Notes under the pieces: generated by a model
The model's input: only the letters and a program-made list of their open reading frames with translations
What the model was told of the DNA's origin: nothing
The model's database searches: none
Part shown: positions 1 through 5,545 of the stretch, piece by piece
Layout of the letters: each line of letters starts with the position of its first letter
Numbering within the stretch: position 1 is the first letter of the stretch
Origin: Chroococcidiopsidaceae cyanobacterium CP_BM_RX_35
GTDB taxonomy: Bacteria; Cyanobacteriota; Cyanobacteriia; Cyanobacteriales; Chroococcidiopsidaceae
Assembly: GCA_019242465.1 (NCBI GenBank)
Contig: JAFAVL010000265.1
Coordinates: 1-5,960, forward strand
Reading direction: 5' to 3'
Length of the DNA: 5,960 bases
Translations under genes and position numbers: made by a program

Positions 1-68
1 TCTCTTTTCACAACCTCTTGAGAACTGACTGATACTTTCTCGACCACAACACGTAATTCGTATTCCAC
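1..68 (-). CDS. N-terminal 22 codons of a probable IS-encoded protein (runs off window)
   Basis: A GTG codon at 66-68 opens a frame that stays open to the left edge. It begins V/M-EYELRVVVEKV and continues SVSSQEVVKR. An AAGGGAG Shine-Dalgarno sequence lies 7 bases upstream (plus-strand 76-82), which strongly supports this start. The gene lies in the foreign segment that interrupts the hydrolase, so a transposase is the natural guess, and the opening residues resemble my memory of a cyanobacterial transposase family. The 22 residues contain no diagnostic motif, so the product call is an inference. An unrelated small gene cannot be excluded. Confidence 0.4.
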   Translation of the reverse strand, partial: MEYELRVVVEKVSVSSQEVVKR

Positions 69-76
69 GCCCCAAC

Positions 77-103
77 TCCCTTACAGCAGCCTCACCGAAG
101 GGA
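77..103 (-). promoter_or_regulatory. Hairpin masking the ribosome binding site of the 68-1 frame
   Basis: On the minus strand TCCCTT (plus 98-103) and AAGGGA (plus 77-82) can form a six-base-pair stem around a 15-base loop. The second arm is the Shine-Dalgarno sequence of the GTG start at 68. Some insertion sequences use such stems to stop transcripts entering from outside from translating the transposase. The pairing is seen directly; the function is inferred. Confidence 0.3.
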
Positions 104-144
104 CTCTATCATAAATTCGGTTTTACTACAAATATATTCCGCTC

Positions 145-342
145 CCTGTCGCTGTTGCCAAAACCAGGATAATCTAGCGCGATTAAATGAAATTGGTCGG
201 AAAGCCGATTGATCAGGTCACGATACATGTGAGATGAAGCCGGATAACCATGCAGCAATACGATCTTTGGGCGATCTTTTGAACCAGCTTCCCGATAGAA
301 AATGTTGCGTCCATCGACTTCAAGCGTGTGATATGTCGTCAT
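145..342 (-). pseudogene. Alpha/beta hydrolase, N-terminal fragment cut by a mobile element
   Basis: The ATG at 342 starts a frame of 66 recognisable codons with the opening of an alpha/beta-hydrolase fold protein. It has the strand '[18 protein letters not shown]' with the oxyanion-hole HG (residues 31-32), then '[13 protein letters not shown]' (residues 53-65). This resembles epoxide-hydrolase or haloalkane-dehalogenase-like enzymes of about 280-300 residues. The nucleophile elbow, acid and histidine should all lie in the missing part, so the fragment cannot be catalytic. After Arg66 the frame runs into foreign DNA, gains 11 unrelated residues and stops at 109-111. It is divergent from the LysR gene, with a palindrome between them, so it was probably the target of that regulator. 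No Shine-Dalgarno sequence is obvious before the ATG. Confidence 0.8.
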
Positions 343-352
343 GACTGTTTTG

Positions 353-371
353 GATGTAATTGGTTTACATC
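353..371. promoter_or_regulatory. Palindrome in the hydrolase/LysR intergenic region, candidate LysR operator
   Basis: GATGTAA (353-359) and TTACATC (365-371) form a perfect 7-bp inverted repeat around TTGGT. LysR-type regulators bind interrupted AT-rich dyads in the region shared with a divergent target. This dyad lies 10 bases upstream of the hydrolase start and about 75 bases upstream of the regulator start, which suits such a site. The repeat is seen; binding is inferred. Confidence 0.45.
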
Positions 372-446
372 TCTATCCTCAAGGAAGTAATTTAATAGAG
401 CAAGACTATTTTTATTATCAAATTCATAGTTGGTGTCTATATAAAT

Positions 447-1295
447 TTGTATCAAATTCGGTATTTTGTGGCAATCGTCGAGACAGGCAGCTTTACCAAA
501 GCCGCAGAGCGTCTCTTTGTCTCGCAGCCTTCCCTTTCCGCAGGCATTAAAAAACTAGAACAAGAATTGGGGGTAATTCTGTTTGAGCGGGGGGGACGAC
601 GAGCCGTTCTCACGTCTGCTGGCAAATTTTTTCTAGAGAAAGCAACTATTATCTTGAATGAGTATCAGGCGACCCTGCGCGAGCTAAAGGGCTTTCACAC
701 CCAGCCAACGCTGCGACTGGGAACGCTTCGCACAATTCGGATTGATAGCCTTGCAGGTTTGATCGGTACGTTTCAAACGCAATATCCTAATGTGCTGATT
801 GAATTGTTGGACGGTACCCCAGCCGAACTACAAGACTGGTTAGAACAGGGTGAGATCGATCTGAGCATGACTGTATTAAGTAGTGAGGGCACAAAAAACT
901 CATTGGCGTTGTTCCACCAACGGCGCTCTCTGGCAGTCTCGGTTAAGCATCCCTTTGCTCAACGGGGAACAGTGCAGTTAATGGATTTAAACGGACAACC
1001 GTACATCGATCGGATGCACTGCGAACTTTGGGGAGAAACGCGAGAGTTATTTGATTCGAGAGCATTCGTGCCTCGCATTGTTTATCGTGCCGATCGCGAA
1101 GAGTGGGTACTTTCATTAATTGCCGCCGGACTGGGAGTTGCAATTATGCCAGAGTGGCAGAATATTCCTGCCGTCGCGTACATTCCCATTGCTGATTTGC
1201 CACTGCACCGTACAGTGAGCTTATGCTGGCGAACAAGATCTGAGTCAGATGTGATTGACAAGTTTTGTGCCTTTGCCACCAGCCACAATTGGTAA
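447..1295 (+). CDS. LysR-family transcriptional regulator
   Basis: The 282-residue product is close to the usual 290-300 for the family. Residues 1-60 form the winged helix-turn-helix, with 'GSFTKAAERLFVSQPSLS' (14-31) and 'KKLEQELGVILFER' (35-48) as the classic recognition region. Residues from about 85 onward are the periplasmic-binding-protein-like effector domain, with the typical late motif 'AAGLGVAIMPEW'. It should be a cytoplasmic DNA-binding regulator; the effector is unknown. The only standard start is TTG at 447, with no clear Shine-Dalgarno sequence. The frame is open upstream to a stop at 396-398 and reads I-N-L-Y-Q-I-R-Y-F, where relatives usually start M-D/N/E-L-Y-Q-I-R-Y-F. The ancestral start was therefore probably the codon that is now ATA at 441-443. 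Its likely target, the divergent hydrolase, is broken. Confidence 0.9.
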   Translation: MYQIRYFVAIVETGSFTKAAERLFVSQPSLSAGIKKLEQELGVILFERGGRRAVLTSAGKFFLEKATIILNEYQATLRELKGFHTQPTLRLGTLRTIRIDSLAGLIGTFQTQYPNVLIELLDGTPAELQDWLEQGEIDLSMTVLSSEGTKNSLALFHQRRSLAVSVKHPFAQRGTVQLMDLNGQPYIDRMHCELWGETRELFDSRAFVPRIVYRADREEWVLSLIAAGLGVAIMPEWQNIPAVAYIPIADLPLHRTVSLCWRTRSESDVIDKFCAFATSHNW

Positions 1296-1368
1296 GACCA
1301 ACCTTATAGTTCCTCAAACGCATACCCTTGTTAAAGGTAATTTAACACTAACGATCGTACCTATTGCT

Positions 1369-1718
1369 GTGACTCGTCATCTGCTGGGCATCATCCTTGT
1401 TCAGGTCCTGTTCGACTGCAATTTGGTGCGCCCTTGAGATTTAAGCCCATCAAGTACAGGCTCAGAATCCATGTTCGTAGGGGTTGATGATGTCCGGCGA
1501 AAATCATATCGCTTAAGTCATCAAACCGAGCACGACAACTCCGGGACTGATAGCGCTGCCGATGCGGCTGCGTTTCATCGAAACCTCACGCTTACTACAG
1601 ATTTTGAACCTCATTTGCTACAAGCCACGCCTTCTGGCCATCGCAGTTGGCGTATGGTTTCATAGCACTTTTGTTCGTCAATTAAGGTTTGGAGGTTAAT
1701 CAGCACAGGAATAGTCAC
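1369..1718 (-). pseudogene. Decayed IS1595-family transposase, N-terminal third
   Basis: Three minus-strand pieces line up with the start of an IS1595-type transposase. Piece 1 (1718-1611) reads 'NLQTLIDEQKCYETIRQLRW' followed by PEGVACSK and a stop. Piece 2 (1585-1436) reads 'GFDETQPHRQRYQ', then 'CRARFDDL' and 'FAGHHQPLRTWILSLYLMGL'. Piece 3 (1425-1369) reads 'QIAVEQDLNKDDAQQMTSH'. These match the zinc-ribbon and linker region as I know the family: 'WPEGV-C..C', 'RRFDDL..TIFAGHHQPLR.WIL', 'DLNKDDAQQM'. A stop and a frameshift separate pieces 1 and 2, and another frameshift separates 2 and 3. The zinc-ribbon cysteines are partly lost, and the catalytic domain that should follow is absent. 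It is an old, inactive remnant. It explains most of the 540-base gap between the LysR and esterase genes; plus-strand frames here are shadows. No terminal repeats were identified. Confidence 0.8.
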
Positions 1719-1799
1719 AGGCAGGGAATTTCTCAAAGTCAGTCAGAGCGGGCATTATACCCTCTTGGCTGCCACTCGGAACCCTAGATCCCTGGAATC

Positions 1800-1820
1800 C
1801 ATAAAAAGCCTTTTTTTATG
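1800..1820. repeat. AT-rich inverted repeat upstream of the esterase
   Basis: CATAAAAA (1800-1807) pairs with TTTTTATG (1813-1820) around a five-base loop. It could be a weak bidirectional terminator or a leftover end of the IS1595-type element. The stem is almost all A-T, so chance is a real possibility. Nothing else is evident between 1719 and 1828. Confidence 0.2.
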
Positions 1821-1828
1821 CAGTACAG

Positions 1829-1834
1829 TATAAT
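1829..1834 (+). promoter_or_regulatory. -10 box for the GDSL esterase gene
   Basis: A perfect TATAAT lies 42 bases before the GTG start at 1877. No TTGACA-like -35 box sits at the expected distance; only a T-tract is present there. Cyanobacterial promoters often depend on the -10 alone. Transcription from about 1841 would give a leader of roughly 36 bases and would exclude the upstream in-frame TTG at 1838 as the start. Confidence 0.45.
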
Positions 1835-1876
1835 TCTTTGCGGCTATATTTCGTAGTAAAGAGCGGAAAAATAATT

Positions 1877-2875
1877 GTGAAAAAGAGTATTATCGCCATA
1901 GGAAGTGTTCTGCTGTCTGTTCTCCTATCACCGCTGAAAGTTACGGCGGCTACTTTTGACCGTCTCTATATCTTCGGTGATAGCCTCTCTGATAATGGTA
2001 ATATTTTCAATGTCTCACAGGAGTTTCCTCAACTCACAGGAGGAGCTTATCCCCCAAGCCCACCCTACTTTGCGGGACATTTTTCTAACGGTCCCATCTG
2101 GGTAGAATATCTCAGCCAAGATCTCGGATTACCACTTCCTACTCCAGTCACAACCCTAAGCCAGACTCAGCTTAATGGCAGCATTGACTTTGCCTTTGGT
2201 GGTGCAGGTTCGGGAGCCGGAAACACTGTTGTTCCCTTGGCACCTCCCCAGGTGTTACCTGGTTTGCAGACACAAGTTACAGACTTTAAAACTATTTTTC
2301 CGCAGGCTGACCCGAATGCCCTCTATACAGTTTGGTCTGGTGCTGATGATTACCTCTTTGGTCGCCAGACAAATCCTAATGTGACTGTGGACAATATCAC
2401 AACGGCGATCACCAACCTTGCCGCAGCAGGTGCGAGAAATTTTATCGTACCGAATTTGCCCGATTTGGGGCAGCTCCCGGCAACCCGTGGCAACTCAACC
2501 TTGACTCAGGAAACAATAACTCATGACTCTGCTCTGGCAAACGCTCTTGCGAGTTTAAAAAGTCAAGACCCGACACTCAACATTACTCTTCTCGATGTTT
2601 ATTCCGCTGAGCAACAGCAATTTCAAAATGGGCAATTTCTTAATGTAACTGACGCTTGCCTCGCCAACAACGGTGTTCCATGTTCTAACCCACAGGATTA
2701 CTTTTTCTGGGATACCTATCATCCCACAACCGCAGTTCACAGAATTATTGCCAATCTCGCGGAGGCAGACCTCAATACTCAGACCGTGCCCGAACCATCT
2801 GAAGCCGTCGGTCTATTGGCGTTTGGTGCTTTTGGCGCTCTTTGGATGCTGCACAAACGGTATTCCTTCCACTAA
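1877..2875 (+). CDS. Exported SGNH/GDSL esterase-lipase with PEP-CTERM-like anchor
   Basis: The 332-residue product has a Sec signal peptide (KK, then a hydrophobic stretch to about Leu17, cleavage near 'KVTA-A', residue 24). The GDSL hydrolase blocks follow. Block I 'FGDSLSDNGN' has the nucleophile Ser36, block II is 'FAFGGAGSG' (about 105-113), block III is 'WSGADDY' (about 153-159), and block V 'WDTYHPT' has Asp279 and His282. In block III the usual GxND asparagine is Asp. The C-terminus has 'TVPEPSEAVGLLAFGAFGAL' then basic residues: a PEP motif (305-307), a short membrane helix and HKR, the layout of a PEP-CTERM sorting signal read by an exosortase. It is probably an envelope-targeted ester hydrolase; the substrate is unknown. 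I chose GTG 1877 over TTG 1838 because it places KK directly before the signal peptide and lies downstream of the likely transcription start. The Shine-Dalgarno sequence is weak. Confidence 0.88.
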   Translation: MKKSIIAIGSVLLSVLLSPLKVTAATFDRLYIFGDSLSDNGNIFNVSQEFPQLTGGAYPPSPPYFAGHFSNGPIWVEYLSQDLGLPLPTPVTTLSQTQLNGSIDFAFGGAGSGAGNTVVPLAPPQVLPGLQTQVTDFKTIFPQADPNALYTVWSGADDYLFGRQTNPNVTVDNITTAITNLAAAGARNFIVPNLPDLGQLPATRGNSTLTQETITHDSALANALASLKSQDPTLNITLLDVYSAEQQQFQNGQFLNVTDACLANNGVPCSNPQDYFFWDTYHPTTAVHRIIANLAEADLNTQTVPEPSEAVGLLAFGAFGALWMLHKRYSFH

Positions 2876-2901
2876 GAGAAGTGACCATAGCTAAAGTCCT
2901 G

Positions 2902-2928
2902 GGTAGTGATATGGAAGTAGTGGTAAGG
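2902..2928 (+). repeat. Inverted repeat, left end of left IS1 copy
   Basis: These 27 bases begin GGTAGTGATATGGAAGTAG. They are the reverse complement of 3835-3861 with a single mismatch at position 24. Confidence 0.9.
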
Positions 2929-2929
2929 C

Positions 2930-3749
2930 TCAAATCTTGTCCATCTCTTCATTGTAGCCATGAATGAAGTACCAAATCGCTCCAATATGATTGTTCAGCT
3001 TTTTGGAGAAAGATAGACTTTCTCTCACCAGCCCTTGAAACCCGTTGTCTGAAGGTATTATTTAGTCGTTCCACATGATTAATTAGACTCGTTTCTTTAC
3101 CGACAGCTCGATGACGTTTATGGGGAATAACTGTTTTATAAGCCTGCCAAAAATCTGTATAGGTGAAGGCAGCTTTTTGATAAATCTCTGGCAAAGAAGC
3201 TCAAAGTTTACGGGCTGATTTACTCGTTCTACCTCCCACAAAGCAACCAACAATCTTTCGAGAATTGCGGTCGATTGCTAGCCAGATATAAACCTCGTTT
3301 TTCTTACTATCAACAAAAGACCACAGCTCGTCACATTCAAGGATCAATTTGACTGGTGGTTTTTCTGAAACCTTTATTTAATAGGGAGTTCGAACTAGCT
3401 TTTGATTCACATAATCTTGTAACCAAGACCAACTTACTTGAGCCACCCTGGCAATTCCTCGCAATGATATCCTCTCAAGTAAGAGTCGATTGAGCAGTTG
3501 CTTGATTTCCTGTGAAACAGGTAAGTTAGTCGGATTAACAACAAACTGGCGACCGCAGGTTTTACATTGATATTTGGGTTTGCCATGATGAACTGAACCA
3601 TTTTTAATCAACTGCTCAGAGCCACAAGTAGGACAGACTCGTTCTGGAGTTTTTTCACAAATTTTTGGGGATGATTCTAGCAACTCTCGTGTGAATTTAG
3701 ACAACAGTTCTATGAAGGAAGAAAGTAAGAATACTAAAATTGTTGTCAT
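2930..3749 (-). pseudogene. IS1-family transposase, left copy, broken by two stops and a frameshift
   Basis: Compared with the right copy, the frame from ATG 3749 keeps the zinc ribbon (CPTC...CKTC), the helix-turn-helix region 'ISLRGIARVAQVSWSWLQ' and all three catalytic carboxylates ('ECDELW', 'YTDFWQAY', 'HVERLNNTF'). It has a TAA at 3378-3380 after 'KLVRTPY' and a TGA at 3201-3203 where the right copy has the Trp of 'KLWASLPE'. One extra base near 3032-3037 shifts the end out of frame. GDRT has become GGRT. After the frameshift the correct frame still encodes a full tail, WYFIHGYNEEMDKI, ending at 2930-2932, which the right copy has lost. Upstream of ATG 3749 the frame is open to a GTG at 3815. 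The damage rules out a working product. Confidence 0.88.
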
Positions 3750-3834
3750 TAAAAACACCAAATTTCTGGGGAATAATTGCGGATCATTTACATTAGTTAA
3801 TATTATACAGGACACTGATGGGACAAGGGTTATA

Positions 3835-3861
3835 CCTCACCACTACTTCCATATCACTACC
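3835..3861 (-). repeat. Inverted repeat, right end of left IS1 copy
   Basis: This is the partner of 2902-2928. It ends ...CATATCACTACC at 3861, directly before the G+C-richer cargo segment. Confidence 0.9.
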
Positions 3862-3880
3862 CGCTTGCGGAAGATACGGT

Positions 3881-3907
3881 TTGCATCTAAAACAAATCTG
3901 TTATAAG
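3881..3907 (+). promoter_or_regulatory. Promoter of the toxin-antitoxin operon
   Basis: TTGCAT (3881-3886) and TATAAG (3902-3907) resemble -35 and -10 boxes with a short 15-base spacer. The -10 box is 14 bases before the toxin start, so the leader would be very short. The promoter lies outside the IS element, so the pair carries its own expression signal. Confidence 0.4.
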
Positions 3908-3912
3908 ATGCA
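3882..3912. promoter_or_regulatory. Inverted repeat over the TA promoter, candidate antitoxin operator
   Basis: TGCATCT (3882-3888) and AGATGCA (3906-3912) are exact reverse complements separated by 17 bases. One arm covers the -35 box and the other overlaps the end of the -10 box. Antitoxins with a helix-turn-helix commonly repress their own operon by binding such dyads. The repeat is seen; the role is inferred. Confidence 0.4.
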
Positions 3913-3921
3913 GGGATAGTG

Positions 3922-4275
3922 ATGCCATTGGAGATCAGGGAAGTTATCTGGCTTGGGGATTCCAGGAGAAACGTGCAGGAATTTCCAAAGCAGGTTCGGA
4001 TCGACATGGGAGCGGCGCTGATGGCGGCTCAATGCGGAGAAACGGCGGAGCATGTCAAACCCTTCAAAGGCGTGGGAAGCGGTGTCTTCGAGATCGCCGA
4101 GCGTTACAGCAAGGACGCTTATCGTCTGGTCTATGCCGTCCAGCTCGGCAGGCGCATCTATGTGTTGCACGCCTTCCAGAAGAAATCGAAGTCGGGCATT
4201 GCCACACCAAAGCCAGACGTTGACCTGATCAAAAAACGCTACAAGGAAGCACAGGAGCACGCGAAACATGACTGA
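3922..4275 (+). CDS. Toxin of a HigB / Tad-like (Gp49, DUF891) toxin-antitoxin pair
   Basis: This 117-residue protein has the RelE-superfamily fold signature of phage Gp49-like toxins. It shows 'EFPKQVRIDMGAAL' (20-33), 'KPFKGVGSGVFEIAERYSKD' (46-65), 'YRLVYAV' (67-73) and 'RIYVLHAFQKKSKSG' (78-92), then 'PDVDLIKKRY' (98-107). Known members are ribosome-dependent or RelE-like mRNA endonucleases that stop translation; the activity here is inferred from the family. Length is typical. ATG 3922 is preferred over GTG 3919 because AGGGA (3912-3916) is spaced correctly for it. The toxin comes first and overlaps the antitoxin by 8 bases, as usual for HigBA and Tad-Ata pairs. Base composition and codons (GCG, CGC, CTG, GTC) differ from the flanking cyanobacterial-type DNA and resemble a proteobacterial source, suggesting transfer. 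Confidence 0.88.
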   Translation: MPLEIREVIWLGDSRRNVQEFPKQVRIDMGAALMAAQCGETAEHVKPFKGVGSGVFEIAERYSKDAYRLVYAVQLGRRIYVLHAFQKKSKSGIATPKPDVDLIKKRYKEAQEHAKHD

Positions 4276-4600
4276 CACCGAAGAGAGCCAGATCGAAGTC
4301 GGTTCCGGCAACGTCTTCGCCGATCTCGGTCTTGAGGATGCGGATGAGCTTTACACCCGCACGGCGCTCGGCATCCAAGTGATGCAGATTCTGAGGGAGC
4401 GCGGCTACAGCCAGAAGGAAGCGGCAGAAGTGCTCCAGATCAAGCAGCCGGAAGTGTCCGCCATCATGCGCGCCAAATTCAGCCGCTACAGCCAAGAGAG
4501 GTTGATCGGCTTCCTCAACAAGTTGGAGCGCAAAGTCACTATCCAGGTTAGTGACCATCATCGGGGCGAGCCGTACCAACAGGTCACTTTCCATCCATGA
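4268..4600 (+). CDS. Antitoxin, XRE-like helix-turn-helix (HigA / Ata type)
   Basis: This 110-residue protein has a helix-turn-helix at about 35-71. 'YSQKEAAEVLQIKQPEVSAI' (47-66) is the DNA-binding unit, followed by 'FSRYSQERLIGFLNKL' (71-86) and a basic beta-type tail 'RKVTIQVSDHHRG'. This is the HTH_37-like antitoxin arrangement that pairs with Gp49-like toxins. Its expected roles are binding and neutralising the upstream toxin and repressing the shared promoter; the inverted repeat at 3882-3912 is a candidate site. The start ATG 4268 lies inside the end of the toxin gene (8-base overlap, translational coupling likely), with AGGAG at 4253-4257 ten bases upstream. The acidic first 29 residues are probably flexible. 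The gene ends 13 bases before the right IS1 copy and appears complete. Confidence 0.88.
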   Translation: MTDTEESQIEVGSGNVFADLGLEDADELYTRTALGIQVMQILRERGYSQKEAAEVLQIKQPEVSAIMRAKFSRYSQERLIGFLNKLERKVTIQVSDHHRGEPYQQVTFHP

Positions 4601-4613
4601 ATATCAGCCTCTT

Positions 4614-4640
4614 GGTAGTGATACGGAAGTAGTGGTGAGG
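4614..4640 (+). repeat. Inverted repeat, left end of right IS1 copy
   Basis: It begins GGTAGTGATACGG. It differs from the other three ends at position 11 (C instead of T). Confidence 0.88.
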
Positions 4641-4680
4641 CTCAAATCCTGCCCAGCTCTGCATTGTAGCCATGAATGAA

Positions 4681-5460
4681 TCACCAAACAGCTCCAATGT
4701 GATTGTTCAACTTTTTGGAAAATGATAGGCTTTCTCTCACCAGTCGAGAAACCCGTTGCCTAAAGGTATTATTCAACCTTTCAACATGATTAGTTAGACC
4801 CGTTTCCTTACCAACAGCTCGATGACGTTTAGGGGGAATAACTGTTTTATAAGCTTGCCAAAAATCTGTATAGGCGAAGGCAGATTCTTGATAAATTTCT
4901 GGTAAAGAAGCCCATAATTTACGGGCTGATTTTCTCGTTCTATCTCCCACAAAGCAACCAACAATTTTTCGAGAATTGCGGTCAATTGCTAGCCAGACAT
5001 AAACCTCATTTTTCTTGCGCTCAACAAATGACCACAGCTCGTCACATTCAATCGTCAATTTACCTGGCGATTTTCCTGAAACCATTAACTGGCGTGGAGT
5101 ATGGGCTAGCCTTTGATTGACATAATTTTGCAACCAAGACCAACTGACTTGAGCAACCCTAGCAATTCCTCGGAGTGATATTCTCTCAAGTAAGAGTCGA
5201 TTAATCAGTTGTTTGATTTCCTGTGTAACAGTGGTTTTAGTCGGATTAACGACAAATTGGCGAGCGCAGCTTTTACATTGACATTTTTGCTTATTATTAT
5301 GAACTGAACCATTCTTAATCAACTGCTCAGAACCACAGGTAGGACAGACTCGTTCTGAAGGTTCTTCACATATTCCCTGGGAGAATTCTAGTGACTCTCG
5401 TGTTAATTTAGATAACAGTACTATGAAGGAAGAAAGTAAGAATGCTAAAATTGTTGTCAT
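4681..5460 (-). CDS. IS1-family transposase, right copy, uninterrupted but C-terminally shortened
   Basis: The 259-residue frame from ATG 5460 begins with a strongly hydrophobic stretch (MTTILAFLLSSFIVLLSKL). Next come a zinc ribbon (C39-x2-C42 and C62-x2-C65), a helix-turn-helix ('ISLRGIARVAQVSWSWLQ', about 94-111) and the DDE integrase-like core: Asp140 in 'ECDELW', Asp199 in 'YTDFWQAY', Glu227 in 'HVERLNNTFRQR'. InsA-like and InsB-like parts form one reading frame. It would cut and join the inverted repeats of this element, and perhaps of the left copy. A TGA at 4681-4683 stands where the left copy has a Tyr codon; the frame beyond would add 12 residues (FIHGYNAELGRI) to 4642-4644. The tail is therefore missing and activity is uncertain. 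No Shine-Dalgarno sequence precedes ATG 5460; TTG 5472 is an alternative start. Confidence 0.85.
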   Translation of the reverse strand: MTTILAFLLSSFIVLLSKLTRESLEFSQGICEEPSERVCPTCGSEQLIKNGSVHNNKQKCQCKSCARQFVVNPTKTTVTQEIKQLINRLLLERISLRGIARVAQVSWSWLQNYVNQRLAHTPRQLMVSGKSPGKLTIECDELWSFVERKKNEVYVWLAIDRNSRKIVGCFVGDRTRKSARKLWASLPEIYQESAFAYTDFWQAYKTVIPPKRHRAVGKETGLTNHVERLNNTFRQRVSRLVRESLSFSKKLNNHIGAVW

Positions 5461-5545
5461 CAAAAATACCAATTTACTGGTGATTAATTGCGAATTATTT
5501 ACATTAGCTAATATTATACAGGATGCTGACGGGACAAGGGTTTTA

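Larger units (their letters stand above)
1..144 (-). mobile_element. Probable end of an insertion sequence inserted in the hydrolase gene (partial)
   Basis: The hydrolase reading frame stops resembling its family after codon 66 (about position 145). From there to the left edge the sequence is unrelated: about 60 bases of non-coding DNA, then a hairpin with a ribosome binding site and the GTG start of a new frame on the same strand. A short non-coding end followed closely by a start codon is the usual layout of an insertion sequence with its transposase. Only one end is in the window, so terminal inverted repeats and a target duplication cannot be checked, and the family is not established. 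The boundary is accurate to a few bases. Confidence 0.45.
2902..3861 (-). mobile_element. IS1-family insertion sequence, left copy (inactive)
   Basis: This 960-bp element is bounded by near-perfect 27-bp inverted repeats that begin GGTAGTGATATGG. Its transposase frame on the minus strand fills nearly the whole element and is broken in three places. No 8-9 bp target duplication flanks it (AAAGTCCTG on the left, CGCTTGCGG on the right). It starts 26 bases after the esterase stop codon. It could be mobilised only by a transposase supplied in trans, for example from the right copy. Confidence 0.85.

Noticed and set aside
341..550. Plus-strand open frame of 69 codons overlapping the start of the LysR gene
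   Set aside because: It overlaps the helix-turn-helix coding region in another frame, has no recognisable protein features and spans the intergenic region.
1255..1665. Two plus-strand open frames (60 and 64 codons) after the LysR gene
   Set aside because: They lie antisense to the IS1595-type remnant, whose protein-level match is clear; their own sequences are low in recognisable content.
1800..1820. Strong terminator before the esterase
   Set aside because: The stem is almost all A-T and lies directly upstream of a perfect -10 box; it is listed only as a weak inverted repeat.
1838..1876. Upstream TTG start adding 13 residues to the GDSL esterase
   Set aside because: It lies at or before the inferred transcription start and would put extra residues before a good signal peptide; GTG 1877 fits better.
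2891..2910. Possible target-site duplication or one-base longer inverted repeats around the left IS1 copy
   Set aside because: GGGTAGTG/CACTACCC does extend by one base, but none of the 8-9 bp flanks match each other, so no duplication is claimed.
3901..4594. Long minus-strand frames opposite the toxin and antitoxin
   Set aside because: They are antisense shadows expected in G+C-rich coding DNA; the plus-strand genes have recognised domains, ribosome binding sites and the typical overlap.
4794..4985. Minus-strand frame of 63 codons inside the right IS1 copy
   Set aside because: It is an out-of-frame shadow of the transposase catalytic domain with no features of its own.
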